Below, in pieces: positions 1-4,394 of a stretch of 23,177 bases of DNA. The stretch's first letter is position 1; the number at the start of each line of letters is the position of its first letter. The stretch lies in the IMG/VR virus record IMGVR_UViG_3300037247_000468, positions 1 to 23,177 of that record, one strand, 5' to 3'. The stretch comes from a virus. The position numbers and the translations under genes are program-made. The notes below the pieces were generated by a model, which was not told the DNA's origin, did not search any database, and worked only from the letters and a program-made list of their open reading frames with translations.

Positions 1-174
1 GGTCAGATCGTCGGTTGATTGGCCATGTGTGGTGCGCCATTGGGTTATCTCGTGGCGGTACTGGACAATCAAGTCCAGCGCCCATGTGATTGCCTTGACA
101 TCGTTGTCTGATAAATCCCAGGTCTCATGATCGTCGTCGGTCATGGCGTGTAGGCGCTCTAGGTGCTCGTTCAT
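1..174 (-). CDS. Small phage protein of unknown function, 3' end cut by window edge
   Basis: The frame is open from an ATG at 174-172 to the left edge, giving 58 residues that begin MNEHLERLHAMTDDDHETWD. The start overlaps the stop of the upstream gene by ATGA (positions 171-174), which indicates translational coupling in the minus-strand operon. The visible part is acidic then helical, with an amphipathic stretch ending in QYRHEITQW. No family was recognised. It is probably a small accessory or early phage protein, judged only from its neighbours. Confidence 0.6.
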   Translation of the reverse strand, partial: MNEHLERLHAMTDDDHETWDLSDNDVKAITWALDLIVQYRHEITQWRTTHGQSTDDLT

Positions 175-518
175 GCCGCGGCCTCTTCGTCAAAGTCTTC
201 CAGCCATGTGCTGGCGATTTCGTCCCAATTGACGCGCCACAGTGAGCCGATTTCATGGAACATGCCGAGCAGGGCTTGATTGGGCGGGGTTTCAGAAAAA
301 TAGACATCGTGGGACATGTCCTTGACCCAATTCTCAACGTCGCGGGCTAGGGAATACCGCGCGTTTTGTTTGCTGGTCAGAACGGTGTTTGGGCCAACCT
401 TGAGAGATTCGCAGCACAGGTCATTGCGCTGGTCGTGTAAGCCCTCGTCGTTATCAATGTGCAGGACGGTTGCCCAAGTTTCACGGTTGCTCCAGCCTTC
501 GTAAGTTTGGTCTGTCAT
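171..518 (-). CDS. Small phage protein with an N-terminal WSNRETW motif (DUF7249-like)
   Basis: This 115-residue protein starts MTDQTYEGWSNRETWATVLH. The pattern G-W-S-N-x-E-T-W followed by a hydrophobic strand and I-D-N-D-E-G-L resembles a widespread family of small phage proteins that I associate with DUF7249; the name is from memory and the function is unknown. The remainder is acidic and ends LEDFDEEAAA. I chose the ATG at 518 because TAGGAG lies about 9 bases upstream; the open frame extends further upstream but runs through the hairpin leader. It is followed by an ATGA-overlapping gene. Likely an accessory or early protein. Confidence 0.75.
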   Translation of the reverse strand: MTDQTYEGWSNRETWATVLHIDNDEGLHDQRNDLCCESLKVGPNTVLTSKQNARYSLARDVENWVKDMSHDVYFSETPPNQALLGMFHEIGSLWRVNWDEIASTWLEDFDEEAAA

Positions 519-534
519 TGTCTCAACTCCTATC

Positions 535-580
535 GGGTAAACACACAAAGCCCTGCCAGGGACAGGGCTGAGTCTGGTTA
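535..580 (-). promoter_or_regulatory. Intercistronic hairpin leader module, copy 1
   Basis: On the minus strand the module reads GTAACCAGACTC, a hairpin, then TTTGTGTGTTTACCC, directly before the Shine-Dalgarno of the 171-518 gene. The hairpin has 7-bp arms at 549-555 and 563-569 (AGCCCTG and CAGGGCT on the plus strand) with a 7-base loop. The flanks match copy 2 at 858-902 almost exactly, while the stem sequence differs and pairing is kept. The T-rich tail is interrupted by G, so it would be a weak terminator at best; a processing site or translation-control hairpin is equally possible. Confidence 0.6.
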
Positions 581-841
581 CGCAGTGCGCCGGGTTTTCC
601 ATCCACGTTTGGCCGCTTTGCTGCGCTGCCTGTATGCCTTCATATCGTTGGCGAATGTCTTGCGGGAATGGATGATGGCCCGTGCGGACATGTAGGCAGC
701 GTAGGCGTGTTGGCCATAAGCGGCGGGTCCGCCTGTAAACTGGCGCTGGTCAACACCATTGATGTGCAGGCCGGAGTTGCCGTAGGTGTCCAACTGGTGC
801 GCGCGGTTGAGCCTGTAGAAGTATAGAATGTCCCTATTCAT
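578..841 (-). CDS. Small basic phage protein, unknown function
   Basis: This 87-residue protein begins MNRDILYFYRLNRAHQLDTY and ends in a basic tail (KAAKRGWKTRRTA). The middle is rich in Gly, Ala, Tyr and Gln. The ATG at 841 is chosen because AAGGAG sits about 9 bases upstream, in the leader shared with neighbouring genes; the longer open frame runs back through the hairpin module. Its TAA stop lies inside the conserved GTAACC flank of the next module. The basic C-terminus suggests nucleic-acid contact, but this is only inference and no family was recognised. Confidence 0.7.
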   Translation of the reverse strand: MNRDILYFYRLNRAHQLDTYGNSGLHINGVDQRQFTGGPAAYGQHAYAAYMSARAIIHSRKTFANDMKAYRQRSKAAKRGWKTRRTA

Positions 842-857
842 TTGCCTAACTCCTTGA

Positions 858-902
858 GGGTAAACACACAAGACCAGGGCACGCCCTGGCCGAGTCTGGT
901 TA
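858..902 (-). promoter_or_regulatory. Intercistronic hairpin leader module, copy 2
   Basis: Second copy of the module at 535-580. The flanks GTAACCAGACTC and TTGTGTGTTTACCC are retained on the minus strand. The hairpin has perfect 7-bp arms at 874-880 and 883-889 (CCAGGGC and GCCCTGG). The arms differ from copy 1 yet still pair, so the structure rather than the sequence appears to be conserved. It precedes the AAGGAG of the 578-841 gene and begins just after the stop of the 904-1107 gene. Confidence 0.6.
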
Positions 903-903
903 C

Positions 904-1107
904 TCAACGTGTCCGCATCATTGGTTCGCAAGTCCATCCGCCACTGGACTCCCATTCCTTGCGTGGCTGTGGAAAGTCCCAATTAATGTAATACCCAGGT
1001 TTGCCGCGATAGGGCGCCAGCTTCGAGACGACGGCGTTACGCCAAGCGTTGCTCGATGGGTCCCGGGCCTGGATTTGCTGATTAACTTGGAACTGGTTAT
1101 CGGTCAT
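904..1107 (-). CDS. Small phage protein, possible SH3/Tudor-like beta barrel
   Basis: This 67-residue protein starts MTDNQFQVNQQIQARDPSSN. The sequence continues W-R-N-A-V-V-S-K-L, then G-K-P-G-Y-Y-I-N-W-D. The pattern (Q-x-R-D-x3-N-x-W-x2-A-V-V ... Y-x-I-x-W-D) resembles small SH3- or Tudor-like barrels seen in phage proteins, but this is a weak structural guess. I chose the ATG at 1107 because TAGGAG lies about 9 bases upstream; the longer frame runs through the repeated leader. Function unknown. Confidence 0.7.
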   Translation of the reverse strand: MTDNQFQVNQQIQARDPSSNAWRNAVVSKLAPYRGKPGYYINWDFPQPRKEWESSGGWTCEPMMRTR

Positions 1108-1139
1108 CTGCTTGGCTCCTACCAGTGGGGCTTGACTAG
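1108..1139 (-). promoter_or_regulatory. Repeated 5' leader with Shine-Dalgarno, copy 1
   Basis: The minus strand reads CTAGTCAAGC, CCCACTGG, then TAGGAG before the ATG at 1107. The same CTAGTCAAGCC word occurs at 1360-1350, placed similarly before TAGGAG and the ATG at 1327. This is a duplicated leader shared by two adjacent small genes. Confidence 0.55.
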
Positions 1140-1216
1140 GGTTAAAGCTCTCAATGTGTGCCGAGTTGGTTAATTCTGGCACATTCGCGCTCGAAAGCTT
1201 CGCGGCGGTCAAGCAA

Positions 1217-1327
1217 CTACTGTGCTGCCTCGGCCTGTTCGGCGGTCCAGCCGCCGCGCGCATTGATGATGGTGCGGAGTCCGTTGTCGGATGAGTATTT
1301 TAGCTCTTCAAAGAAGTGATCGGTCAT
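1217..1327 (-). CDS. 36-aa small protein ended by an in-frame amber codon
   Basis: The protein starts MTDHFFEELKYSSDNGLRTI and ends WTAEQAEAAQ before a TAG at 1219-1217. TAGGAG lies about 8 bases upstream of the ATG. After the TAG the same frame continues for 21 residues, LLDRREAFERECARINQL then GTH, to a TGA at 1153-1151. That extension has normal-looking amphipathic composition and would complete a 58-residue protein. Two readings are possible: a gene truncated by an amber mutation, or readthrough. Other genes here (major capsid, portal, RHH) end normally at TAG, so genome-wide amber recoding is unlikely. Confidence 0.55.
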   Translation of the reverse strand: MTDHFFEELKYSSDNGLRTIINARGGWTAEQAEAAQ

Positions 1328-1360
1328 TGGGCGACTCCTATAAGTGGGTGGCTTGACTAG
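1328..1360 (-). promoter_or_regulatory. Repeated 5' leader with Shine-Dalgarno, copy 2
   Basis: The minus strand begins CTAGTCAAGCC at 1360, followed by ACCCACT and TATAGGAG before the ATG at 1327. It duplicates the leader at 1108-1139. The predicted start point of the minus-strand promoter (near 1359) coincides with the first base of this repeat, so the repeat would be the very 5' end of the transcript. Confidence 0.5.
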
Positions 1361-1365
1361 ATGCA

Positions 1366-1394
1366 AACATAAGTTATGCTGACGGCATAGTCAA
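1366..1394 (-). promoter_or_regulatory. Promoter of the left accessory operon
   Basis: On the minus strand TTGACT (1394-1389) is followed after exactly 17 bases by TATGTT (1371-1366), a reasonable sigma70-type pair. The palindrome CATAAGTTATG (1368-1378) overlaps the -10 element, and TATGC-N5-GCATA (1375-1389) fills the spacer. These suggest that a repressor, plausibly the divergent RHH protein, controls this promoter. Confidence 0.5.
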
Positions 1395-1409
1395 GCATTA
1401 AATGACGGG

Positions 1410-1448
1410 TTGACAAACTTTATGCCATGGCCCATATTTGGCATATGG
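1410..1448 (+). promoter_or_regulatory. Promoter and operator of the RHH regulator
   Basis: TTGACA at 1410-1415 is followed after 17 bases by CATATT at 1433-1438. A perfect inverted repeat CCATAT-N5-ATATGG spans 1432-1448, covering the -10 and the ATG at 1445. A second, TATGCCA-N11-TGGCATA, spans 1421-1445. With this -10 the start point would fall at or next to the ATG at 1445, implying a leaderless or nearly leaderless mRNA; no Shine-Dalgarno precedes that ATG. Confidence 0.5.
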
Positions 1449-1624
1449 AACCGGATAAGCGAGACAAGCGGGTTATCGTGCCTCTAAGTCAAGCTGAGGT
1501 TGACGCAATCGATGATTGGCGCTTCGCACATCGGATGCCCTCAAGGGCCGAGGCAATCAGGGAAATGCTGCGCCGACGTGTTAACAGTGACATTCAGGAA
1601 ACATATGACCAAGGCAATGGATAG
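1445..1624 (+). CDS. Ribbon-helix-helix transcriptional regulator
   Basis: The 59-residue protein starts MEPDKRDKRVIVPLSQAEVD. A basic beta strand (KRVIVPL) is followed by two helices: Q-A-E-V-D-A-I-D-D-W-R-F, a turn with M-P-S-R-A-E-A, and I-R-E-M-L-R-R-R-V. This is the Arc/MetJ/CopG-type RHH fold, which binds operators as dimers through the strand. I prefer the ATG at 1445 over the one at 1427 because it matches the predicted transcript start and gives the usual short N-terminus. The palindromes over its own promoter and the divergent promoter suggest autorepression and control of the left operon. It overlaps the next gene by 20 bases. Confidence 0.8.
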   Translation: MEPDKRDKRVIVPLSQAEVDAIDDWRFAHRMPSRAEAIREMLRRRVNSDIQETYDQGNG

Positions 1625-2027
1625 GTCGCGAGCTGGTCAACAAGGGCTTGCAGGTGAAGAAATGAGACTTACAACAGCCTGGGAGATCTACCAGCGGCCG
1701 TATCCACGTTTAAGGCGTGCGGATCAAATTGTTCAAAGGTTTGTCCGTGAGGTTGAAAGGCTACTGGCTGAAGAGCTTGGCAAGCAAGCCGAGCTGGTAG
1801 ACCAGGCACTAGGCACTAGGCAAGCAATGATATTCGGGCAGGAAATGGACGACGATCTGAAGATCATCTGTAGCTGCATCGAAGGAGCTTACAGTACGGA
1901 TGATTACAAGGGCGGGTACTCCCATTCTGATTTGGATAGGGCGGGCAGAGAAGAGCTTTCCCAAGCATTTCTGCGGTTGTCCCGGCGTTTGAAGGAATTA
2001 GAATTGGCACTAGGCAAGGCAGAGTAG
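1605..2027 (+). CDS. Helical protein of unknown function
   Basis: This 140-residue, mostly helical protein starts MTKAMDRSRAGQQGLAGEEM. It has a long amphipathic segment (A-D-Q-I-V-Q-R-F-V-R-E-V-E-R-L-L-A-E-E-L) and a C-terminal helix (FLRLSRRLKELELALGK). No family was recognised. AGGAA lies 5-6 bases before the ATG at 1605, and the start overlaps the RHH gene. An alternative start at 1662 (MRLTTAWEIY) also has a Shine-Dalgarno-like AGGTGA. The DNA word GGCACTAGGCAAG occurs twice (near 1808 and 2008), so the coding sequence contains a small repeat. Confidence 0.65.
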   Translation: MTKAMDRSRAGQQGLAGEEMRLTTAWEIYQRPYPRLRRADQIVQRFVREVERLLAEELGKQAELVDQALGTRQAMIFGQEMDDDLKIICSCIEGAYSTDDYKGGYSHSDLDRAGREELSQAFLRLSRRLKELELALGKAE

Positions 2028-2028
2028 G

Positions 2029-2244
2029 GTGGAGCTAACCCGCCGACGATTCTTTCAAGCTCTGGCGGCGAGTGTCGTGGCGGTTGGTGTGCCGTTGCCT
2101 ATTGGGAGGCCTGCTCGGTATCGTGTTAGGGAAACCGATTATCTGACTGACTCTGATGCGTGGTTCATGGCTTTGGCTCGTGCCATGCAGCAGACCAAGC
2201 AGACGGTGGGGGCGGACGTGTTCAATGGGGCTTTCAACAAGTAG
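2029..2244 (+). CDS. Small protein with Tat-like signal sequence
   Basis: This 71-residue protein starts at GTG with MELTRRRFFQALAASVVAVG. T-R-R-R-F-F-Q followed by a weakly hydrophobic, Ala/Val-rich stretch matches the twin-arginine signal pattern (S/T-R-R-x-F). The remaining roughly 45 residues have no recognised domain. It begins 1-2 bases after the stop of the preceding gene; AAGG lies about 10 bases upstream. If genuine it would be exported folded, or anchored in the inner membrane, which is unusual for such a small phage protein. Chance resemblance is possible, since RRRFF could also be a basic patch before a membrane helix. Confidence 0.65.
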   Translation: MELTRRRFFQALAASVVAVGVPLPIGRPARYRVRETDYLTDSDAWFMALARAMQQTKQTVGADVFNGAFNK

Positions 2245-2251
2245 GAACGCC

Positions 2252-2350
2252 ATGACAAAGCTAGATTATCCGGTTCTTTCTCATGCAGGTGCCGTGAACA
2301 ATAGTTTCCTGTCAGGAAACACGAGGCCGGACAATGGACAAGCCGTTTAA
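2252..2350 (+). CDS. 32-aa hypothetical protein
   Basis: The ORF starts MTKLDYPVLSHAGAVNNSFL and runs 32 residues to TAA. GTAGGAA sits about 6 bases upstream of the ATG, in the tail of the previous gene, so it could be translationally coupled. Composition is not distinctive and no family was recognised. Its 3' end overlaps the next small ORF. Too short to be certain. Confidence 0.4.
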   Translation: MTKLDYPVLSHAGAVNNSFLSGNTRPDNGQAV

Positions 2351-2411
2351 CACTATGCCTACGATGCCCATTGATACGGAATCGGCATTGGCTCGCATTG
2401 CAGCATGGTGA
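2334..2411 (+). CDS. 25-aa hypothetical protein
   Basis: The ORF MDKPFNTMPTMPIDTESALA (then RIAAW) overlaps the preceding ORF by 17 bases in another frame. No clear Shine-Dalgarno was seen. It is listed because it chains with its neighbours by overlap; coding status is doubtful. Confidence 0.25.
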   Translation: MDKPFNTMPTMPIDTESALARIAAW

Positions 2412-2441
2412 AAGCGGGGAAACATACGGTGATGACGGACA

Positions 2442-2609
2442 ATGGTCCCTGAACACAAGCCTGACCCACGCTATGAAGTGTCGGTCCTAGACGAGTGGAT
2501 AATCTATGAAGGCGGCACTGGTAGCTACTGCGAGGTGGTGAGAACGCGGTGGGTAGCTGATCCGAACGCACCAACCGGCGGTAATGACCGCAGCCATACT
2601 TTCACATGA
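2442..2609 (+). CDS. 55-aa hypothetical protein
   Basis: The ORF starts MVPEHKPDPRYEVSVLDEWI, continues I-Y-E-G-G-T-G-S-Y-C-E-V-V-R-T-R-W-V, and ends NDRSHTFT. It alternates hydrophobic and charged residues as a small beta protein would, and its composition looks like real coding sequence. The ribosome-binding site is weak (GACGGAC). It is the last small ORF before a 537-base non-coding block. No family was recognised; a DNA-mimic or nuclease-modulating role cannot be inferred. Confidence 0.55.
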   Translation: MVPEHKPDPRYEVSVLDEWIIYEGGTGSYCEVVRTRWVADPNAPTGGNDRSHTFT

Positions 2610-2732
2610 GGACTTTACAGCGAAGCCCTGTGGTCGAGAGGTGTGTCCAGGAAACAAAGTTAACTGAGGGGAAAGCGTCGAGAGCCGAGCCACGTCCACC
2701 TCGGCGCGGTACCCCAGTACCAGCTTGGCCCT

Positions 2733-2755
2733 GTAACCCACGGTCACACGGGGTT
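2733..2755 (+). repeat. Diverged direct repeat, copy 1
   Basis: The unit TAACCCACGGTCACACGGGG is matched at 2812-2833 by TAACCCACAGTGACAGCGGG. Both copies can form a small stem of ACCC with GGGT. They lie on either side of the hairpin at 2775-2803. Confidence 0.5.
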
Positions 2756-2774
2756 TCGTGTCCTGCCCGTCCTG

Positions 2775-2803
2775 TGACGTACTGACTACTAATCAGTACA
2801 TCA
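2775..2803 (+). repeat. Inverted repeat / hairpin with 11-bp arms
   Basis: The arms TGACGTACTGA (2775-2785) and TCAGTACATCA (2793-2803) are complementary except for one C/A mismatch, with loop CTACTAA. This is the strongest inverted repeat in the non-coding block. It could be an operator, an origin element or an RNA hairpin. There is no T-run after it, so it is not an intrinsic terminator. Confidence 0.65.
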
Positions 2804-2811
2804 TAGCCCCA

Positions 2812-2834
2812 TAACCCACAGTGACAGCGGGGTA
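2812..2834 (+). repeat. Diverged direct repeat, copy 2
   Basis: Second copy of the unit at 2733-2755, in the same orientation and following the 2775-2803 hairpin. The spacing between copies is about 79 bases. Confidence 0.5.
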
Positions 2835-2854
2835 CAGCCATTGACATGGCCAGT

Positions 2855-2878
2855 GGGTAGCGGTACGGGTAGCGTTAC
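2855..2878 (+). repeat. Tandem 12-bp direct repeat
   Basis: GGGTAGCGGTAC is followed immediately by GGGTAGCGTTAC, identical at 11 of 12 positions. Two tandem copies are reminiscent of iterons, though two are too few to call an origin. Confidence 0.55.
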
Positions 2879-2939
2879 GCCGGCTCATGCCCAGCCACAG
2901 CCACACACAGGCTGGCCATGGGCGATCGGCGCACCCCCC

Positions 2940-2962
2940 GGGTGGGGTTGGGGTTCCATGGG
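2940..2962 (+). other. Potential G-quadruplex tract
   Basis: Four runs of three or more G occur within 23 bases, separated by loops of 1, 2 and 6 bases (GGG-T-GGGG-TT-GGGG-TTCCAT-GGG). This fits the usual quadruplex pattern. No function is assigned. Confidence 0.5.
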
Positions 2963-3146
2963 TCCCGCCCCGGCACATCACACTTGGAAAACAGGTTCAG
3001 TACCGTTTCGGCTACTTTTACGCGAACTACTCAAATCCGGGCCATCTTTTACACGGGGTCAATAGATCGATTTTCCGCTGCTTATTGGAATTTGACAATC
3101 TAGCGGTTGTTTAGCCCTGAAAATTTGGTAAAATAAGGACTGAAAA

Positions 3147-3464
3147 ATGGACGTTTCTGAATTCAAGGCCTGGTTTGAAGGCTTCACCGAGGACATGAGC
3201 GGACAGCCCACCGCCAAGCAGTGGAAACGCGTCAAGGCGCGCGTAAAGCAGATCGATGGCACACCTACCACGGAGCGGATTTTCATTGACCGCTACAGGC
3301 GCCCGTATGAGCCGTATTGGCCGCAGCCGTATTGGATAGGCACGACTTCCAGCAACGTTTCTAACATGACCGTCACGGCTCTGGCATCCGACCATCCGGG
3401 TATGAACGCCCGCAATGCCTTCACGGCGCTGGGCAAGGCTGAGGCTGCTTCTATGGCGGCCTGA
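3147..3464 (+). CDS. Conserved-looking small phage protein upstream of the packaging genes
   Basis: This 105-residue protein starts MDVSEFKAWFEGFTEDMSGQ. The N-terminal part (E-F-x-A-W-F-E-G-F ... P-T-A-K-Q-W-K-R-V-K-A-R-V) resembles small proteins I associate with phages and prophages of Alphaproteobacteria, of unknown function. A Tyr/Pro/Trp-rich middle (RPYEPYWPQPYW) precedes an Ala-rich C-terminus. AAGGA lies 8-9 bases before the ATG, and a TTGACA box at 3092-3097 may be part of its promoter. It opens the packaging and head operon; a structured intergenic region follows. Confidence 0.75.
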   Translation: MDVSEFKAWFEGFTEDMSGQPTAKQWKRVKARVKQIDGTPTTERIFIDRYRRPYEPYWPQPYWIGTTSSNVSNMTVTALASDHPGMNARNAFTALGKAEAASMAA

Positions 3465-3470
3465 GAATAA

Positions 3471-3597
3471 TGACCCGACAGGAGGGTTTACCTGTCCTCG
3501 CCTGGCTTGGGTTCGACTCCTGTTTGCCGGGGCTACGGCTACGCGAAAGCTATGCTGCGGGGTTTGGCGGTTCGAGTCCGCATCGGGACATTTTTTT
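3471..3597 (+). ncRNA. Structured intergenic RNA candidate with two tRNA T-arm-like hairpins
   Basis: Two T-arm signatures occur 59 bases apart: GGTTCGACTCC (3510-3520) and GGTTCGAGTCC (3569-3579, with a 4-bp GCGG/CCGC stem). TGACCCGA (3471-3478) can pair with TCGGGACA (3583-3590) with one mismatch, as an acceptor stem would, and a run of seven T follows at 3591-3597. A hairpin GACAGG-N8-CCTGTC lies at 3477-3496. The span between the acceptor-like strands is about 118 bases, too long for a normal tRNA, and I could not fit D and anticodon arms or an encoded CCA. It could be a degenerate double tRNA, a tRNA mimic or a packaging-related RNA. Confidence 0.35.
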
Positions 3598-3609
3598 GAA
3601 GGAGAATCT

Positions 3610-4143
3610 GTGCCTCACGTCCCAACATATAAACTGACCGACCATCAGGCCCGTGTGGTCGAGGCCCGGAAGTCGCCGGGGATCACCTGGACGGGTGTGG
3701 CTAACCTGCTCGGGTGCAGTGAGTCTTCGGCAATTGGTTCTCACAAGGCAGCCATGAAGAAGCTCGATGCCGAGGCCGCTGCGGTGGCTTCCCCAAAGCC
3801 CCCCTCCAAGAGCTTGGCAGCGCCCACCAGGGCTCTGAAGCGTTATATGAAGTCCATGGGCCGGGTGACTGACAAGACCATCGAGGAGGGTCTGGAGAAG
3901 GTCATCGGGGCGGTTCTGTGGCACTTGAACCACAATCCGGAGATTATCGCCACAGCGTCGTTTCGGGATTTGTCGTCGATGCTGGGGATGTCGATTGAGA
4001 AGCGGCAGCTTTTGAAGGGCGAGCCCACGGCGATAACGAGATTTCAGGATATCAGGAAGCTTGACGAGGTTGCGGAGATGTTGAATTCTGAGTTGAAACG
4101 TCGTGGGAAGCTAATTGACGTGGTTGCAGAGGAAATGACATGA
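3610..4143 (+). CDS. Putative terminase small subunit (helix-turn-helix)
   Basis: This 177-residue protein starts at GTG with AAGGAG about 5 bases upstream, beginning VPHVPTYKLTDHQARVVEAR (first residue decoded as Met). A longer open frame upstream runs through the T-arm-like RNA and is rejected. Residues about 26-51 (ITWTGVANLLGCSESSAIGS, then HKAAMKKL) look like a helix-turn-helix. Basic helices follow. Small terminases recognise packaging sites on phage DNA and hand it to the large terminase. The assignment rests on the HTH and on location four genes upstream of TerL with overlapping starts and stops. A transcription regulator is an alternative. The C-terminus is LIDVVAEEMT, echoed by the next two proteins. 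Confidence 0.6.
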   Translation: MPHVPTYKLTDHQARVVEARKSPGITWTGVANLLGCSESSAIGSHKAAMKKLDAEAAAVASPKPPSKSLAAPTRALKRYMKSMGRVTDKTIEEGLEKVIGAVLWHLNHNPEIIATASFRDLSSMLGMSIEKRQLLKGEPTAITRFQDIRKLDEVAEMLNSELKRRGKLIDVVAEEMT

Positions 4144-4394
4144 ACGCGAGTGCAAAAGAACTTGCTGATATGGTTCAGGGTGCCGGCCCGATCCAGGGTC
4201 CGTTGATAGCCAAGGCCGCGTCCACGGTTGTCAAAATAGACAGTGCCCTATGGATGGCAAGGGCACTGCTGGAGCGCACGGGACAGCTCGATACACCAAT
4301 TTGTTCGCCCAATGGGCCGACAATCGGCGTGATTATTGACCGGGCACTCGCCGTTGGGAAGGCACAGTGCGACGTGGTAGCGGAGGAGGTGTGA
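4140..4394 (+). CDS. 84-aa protein of unknown function in the packaging operon
   Basis: The protein starts MNASAKELADMVQGAGPIQG and ends CDVVAEEV. It overlaps the previous gene by ATGA. The GAGG of the preceding C-terminal codons acts as its ribosome-binding site. The sequence is helical and Ala-rich with no recognised family. The C-terminal DVVAEEV and its codons recur in the flanking genes. The context suggests a packaging or head-related accessory role, which is inference only. Confidence 0.65.
   Translation: MNASAKELADMVQGAGPIQGPLIAKAASTVVKIDSALWMARALLERTGQLDTPICSPNGPTIGVIIDRALAVGKAQCDVVAEEV

Larger units (their letters stand above)
2610..3146 (+). other. Repeat-rich non-coding block, possible origin or regulatory RNA region
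   Basis: No convincing gene lies in these 537 bases; the short open frames on both strands have odd Pro/Trp/Gly-rich or Cys/Arg-rich translations and no good Shine-Dalgarno. The block holds ordered structure: GGTAC-N4-GTACC (2708-2721), a diverged direct repeat (2733-2755 and 2812-2834) flanking an 11-bp-arm hairpin (2775-2803), a 12-bp tandem repeat (2855-2878), CCAGCC-N13-GGCTGG (2891-2915) and four G-runs (2940-2962). A TTGACA box (3092-3097) near the end may belong to the promoter of the gene at 3147. A replication origin, packaging site or structured RNA would all fit. Confidence 0.55.

Noticed and set aside
1151-1327. Genome-wide reassignment of TAG
   Set aside because: Several major genes (portal, major capsid, RHH) end at TAG at expected lengths with neighbours starting immediately, so TAG acts as a stop.
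2139-2456. Minus-strand ORF of 105 codons
   Set aside because: It lies opposite the Tat-like gene and the small ORFs, has no ribosome-binding site and a composition typical of an antisense shadow.
2775-2803. Intrinsic terminator at the strong hairpin
   Set aside because: No T-run follows either arm, so it is reported as an inverted repeat only.
2841-3065. Open frame rich in Pro, Trp and Gly in the non-coding block
   Set aside because: It starts at TTG without a good Shine-Dalgarno, all three forward frames are open here because of high GC, and the composition reflects the G/C runs and repeats.
3472-3590. Ordinary tRNA gene
   Set aside because: The acceptor-like strands are about 118 bases apart, one pair is mismatched, and no D arm or anticodon arm could be placed; listed only as a structured RNA candidate.
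3415-3609. Upstream extension of the TerS-like gene
   Set aside because: The extension runs through the T-arm-like RNA and overlaps the 3147-3464 gene; the GTG at 3610 has a strong AAGGAG at proper spacing.
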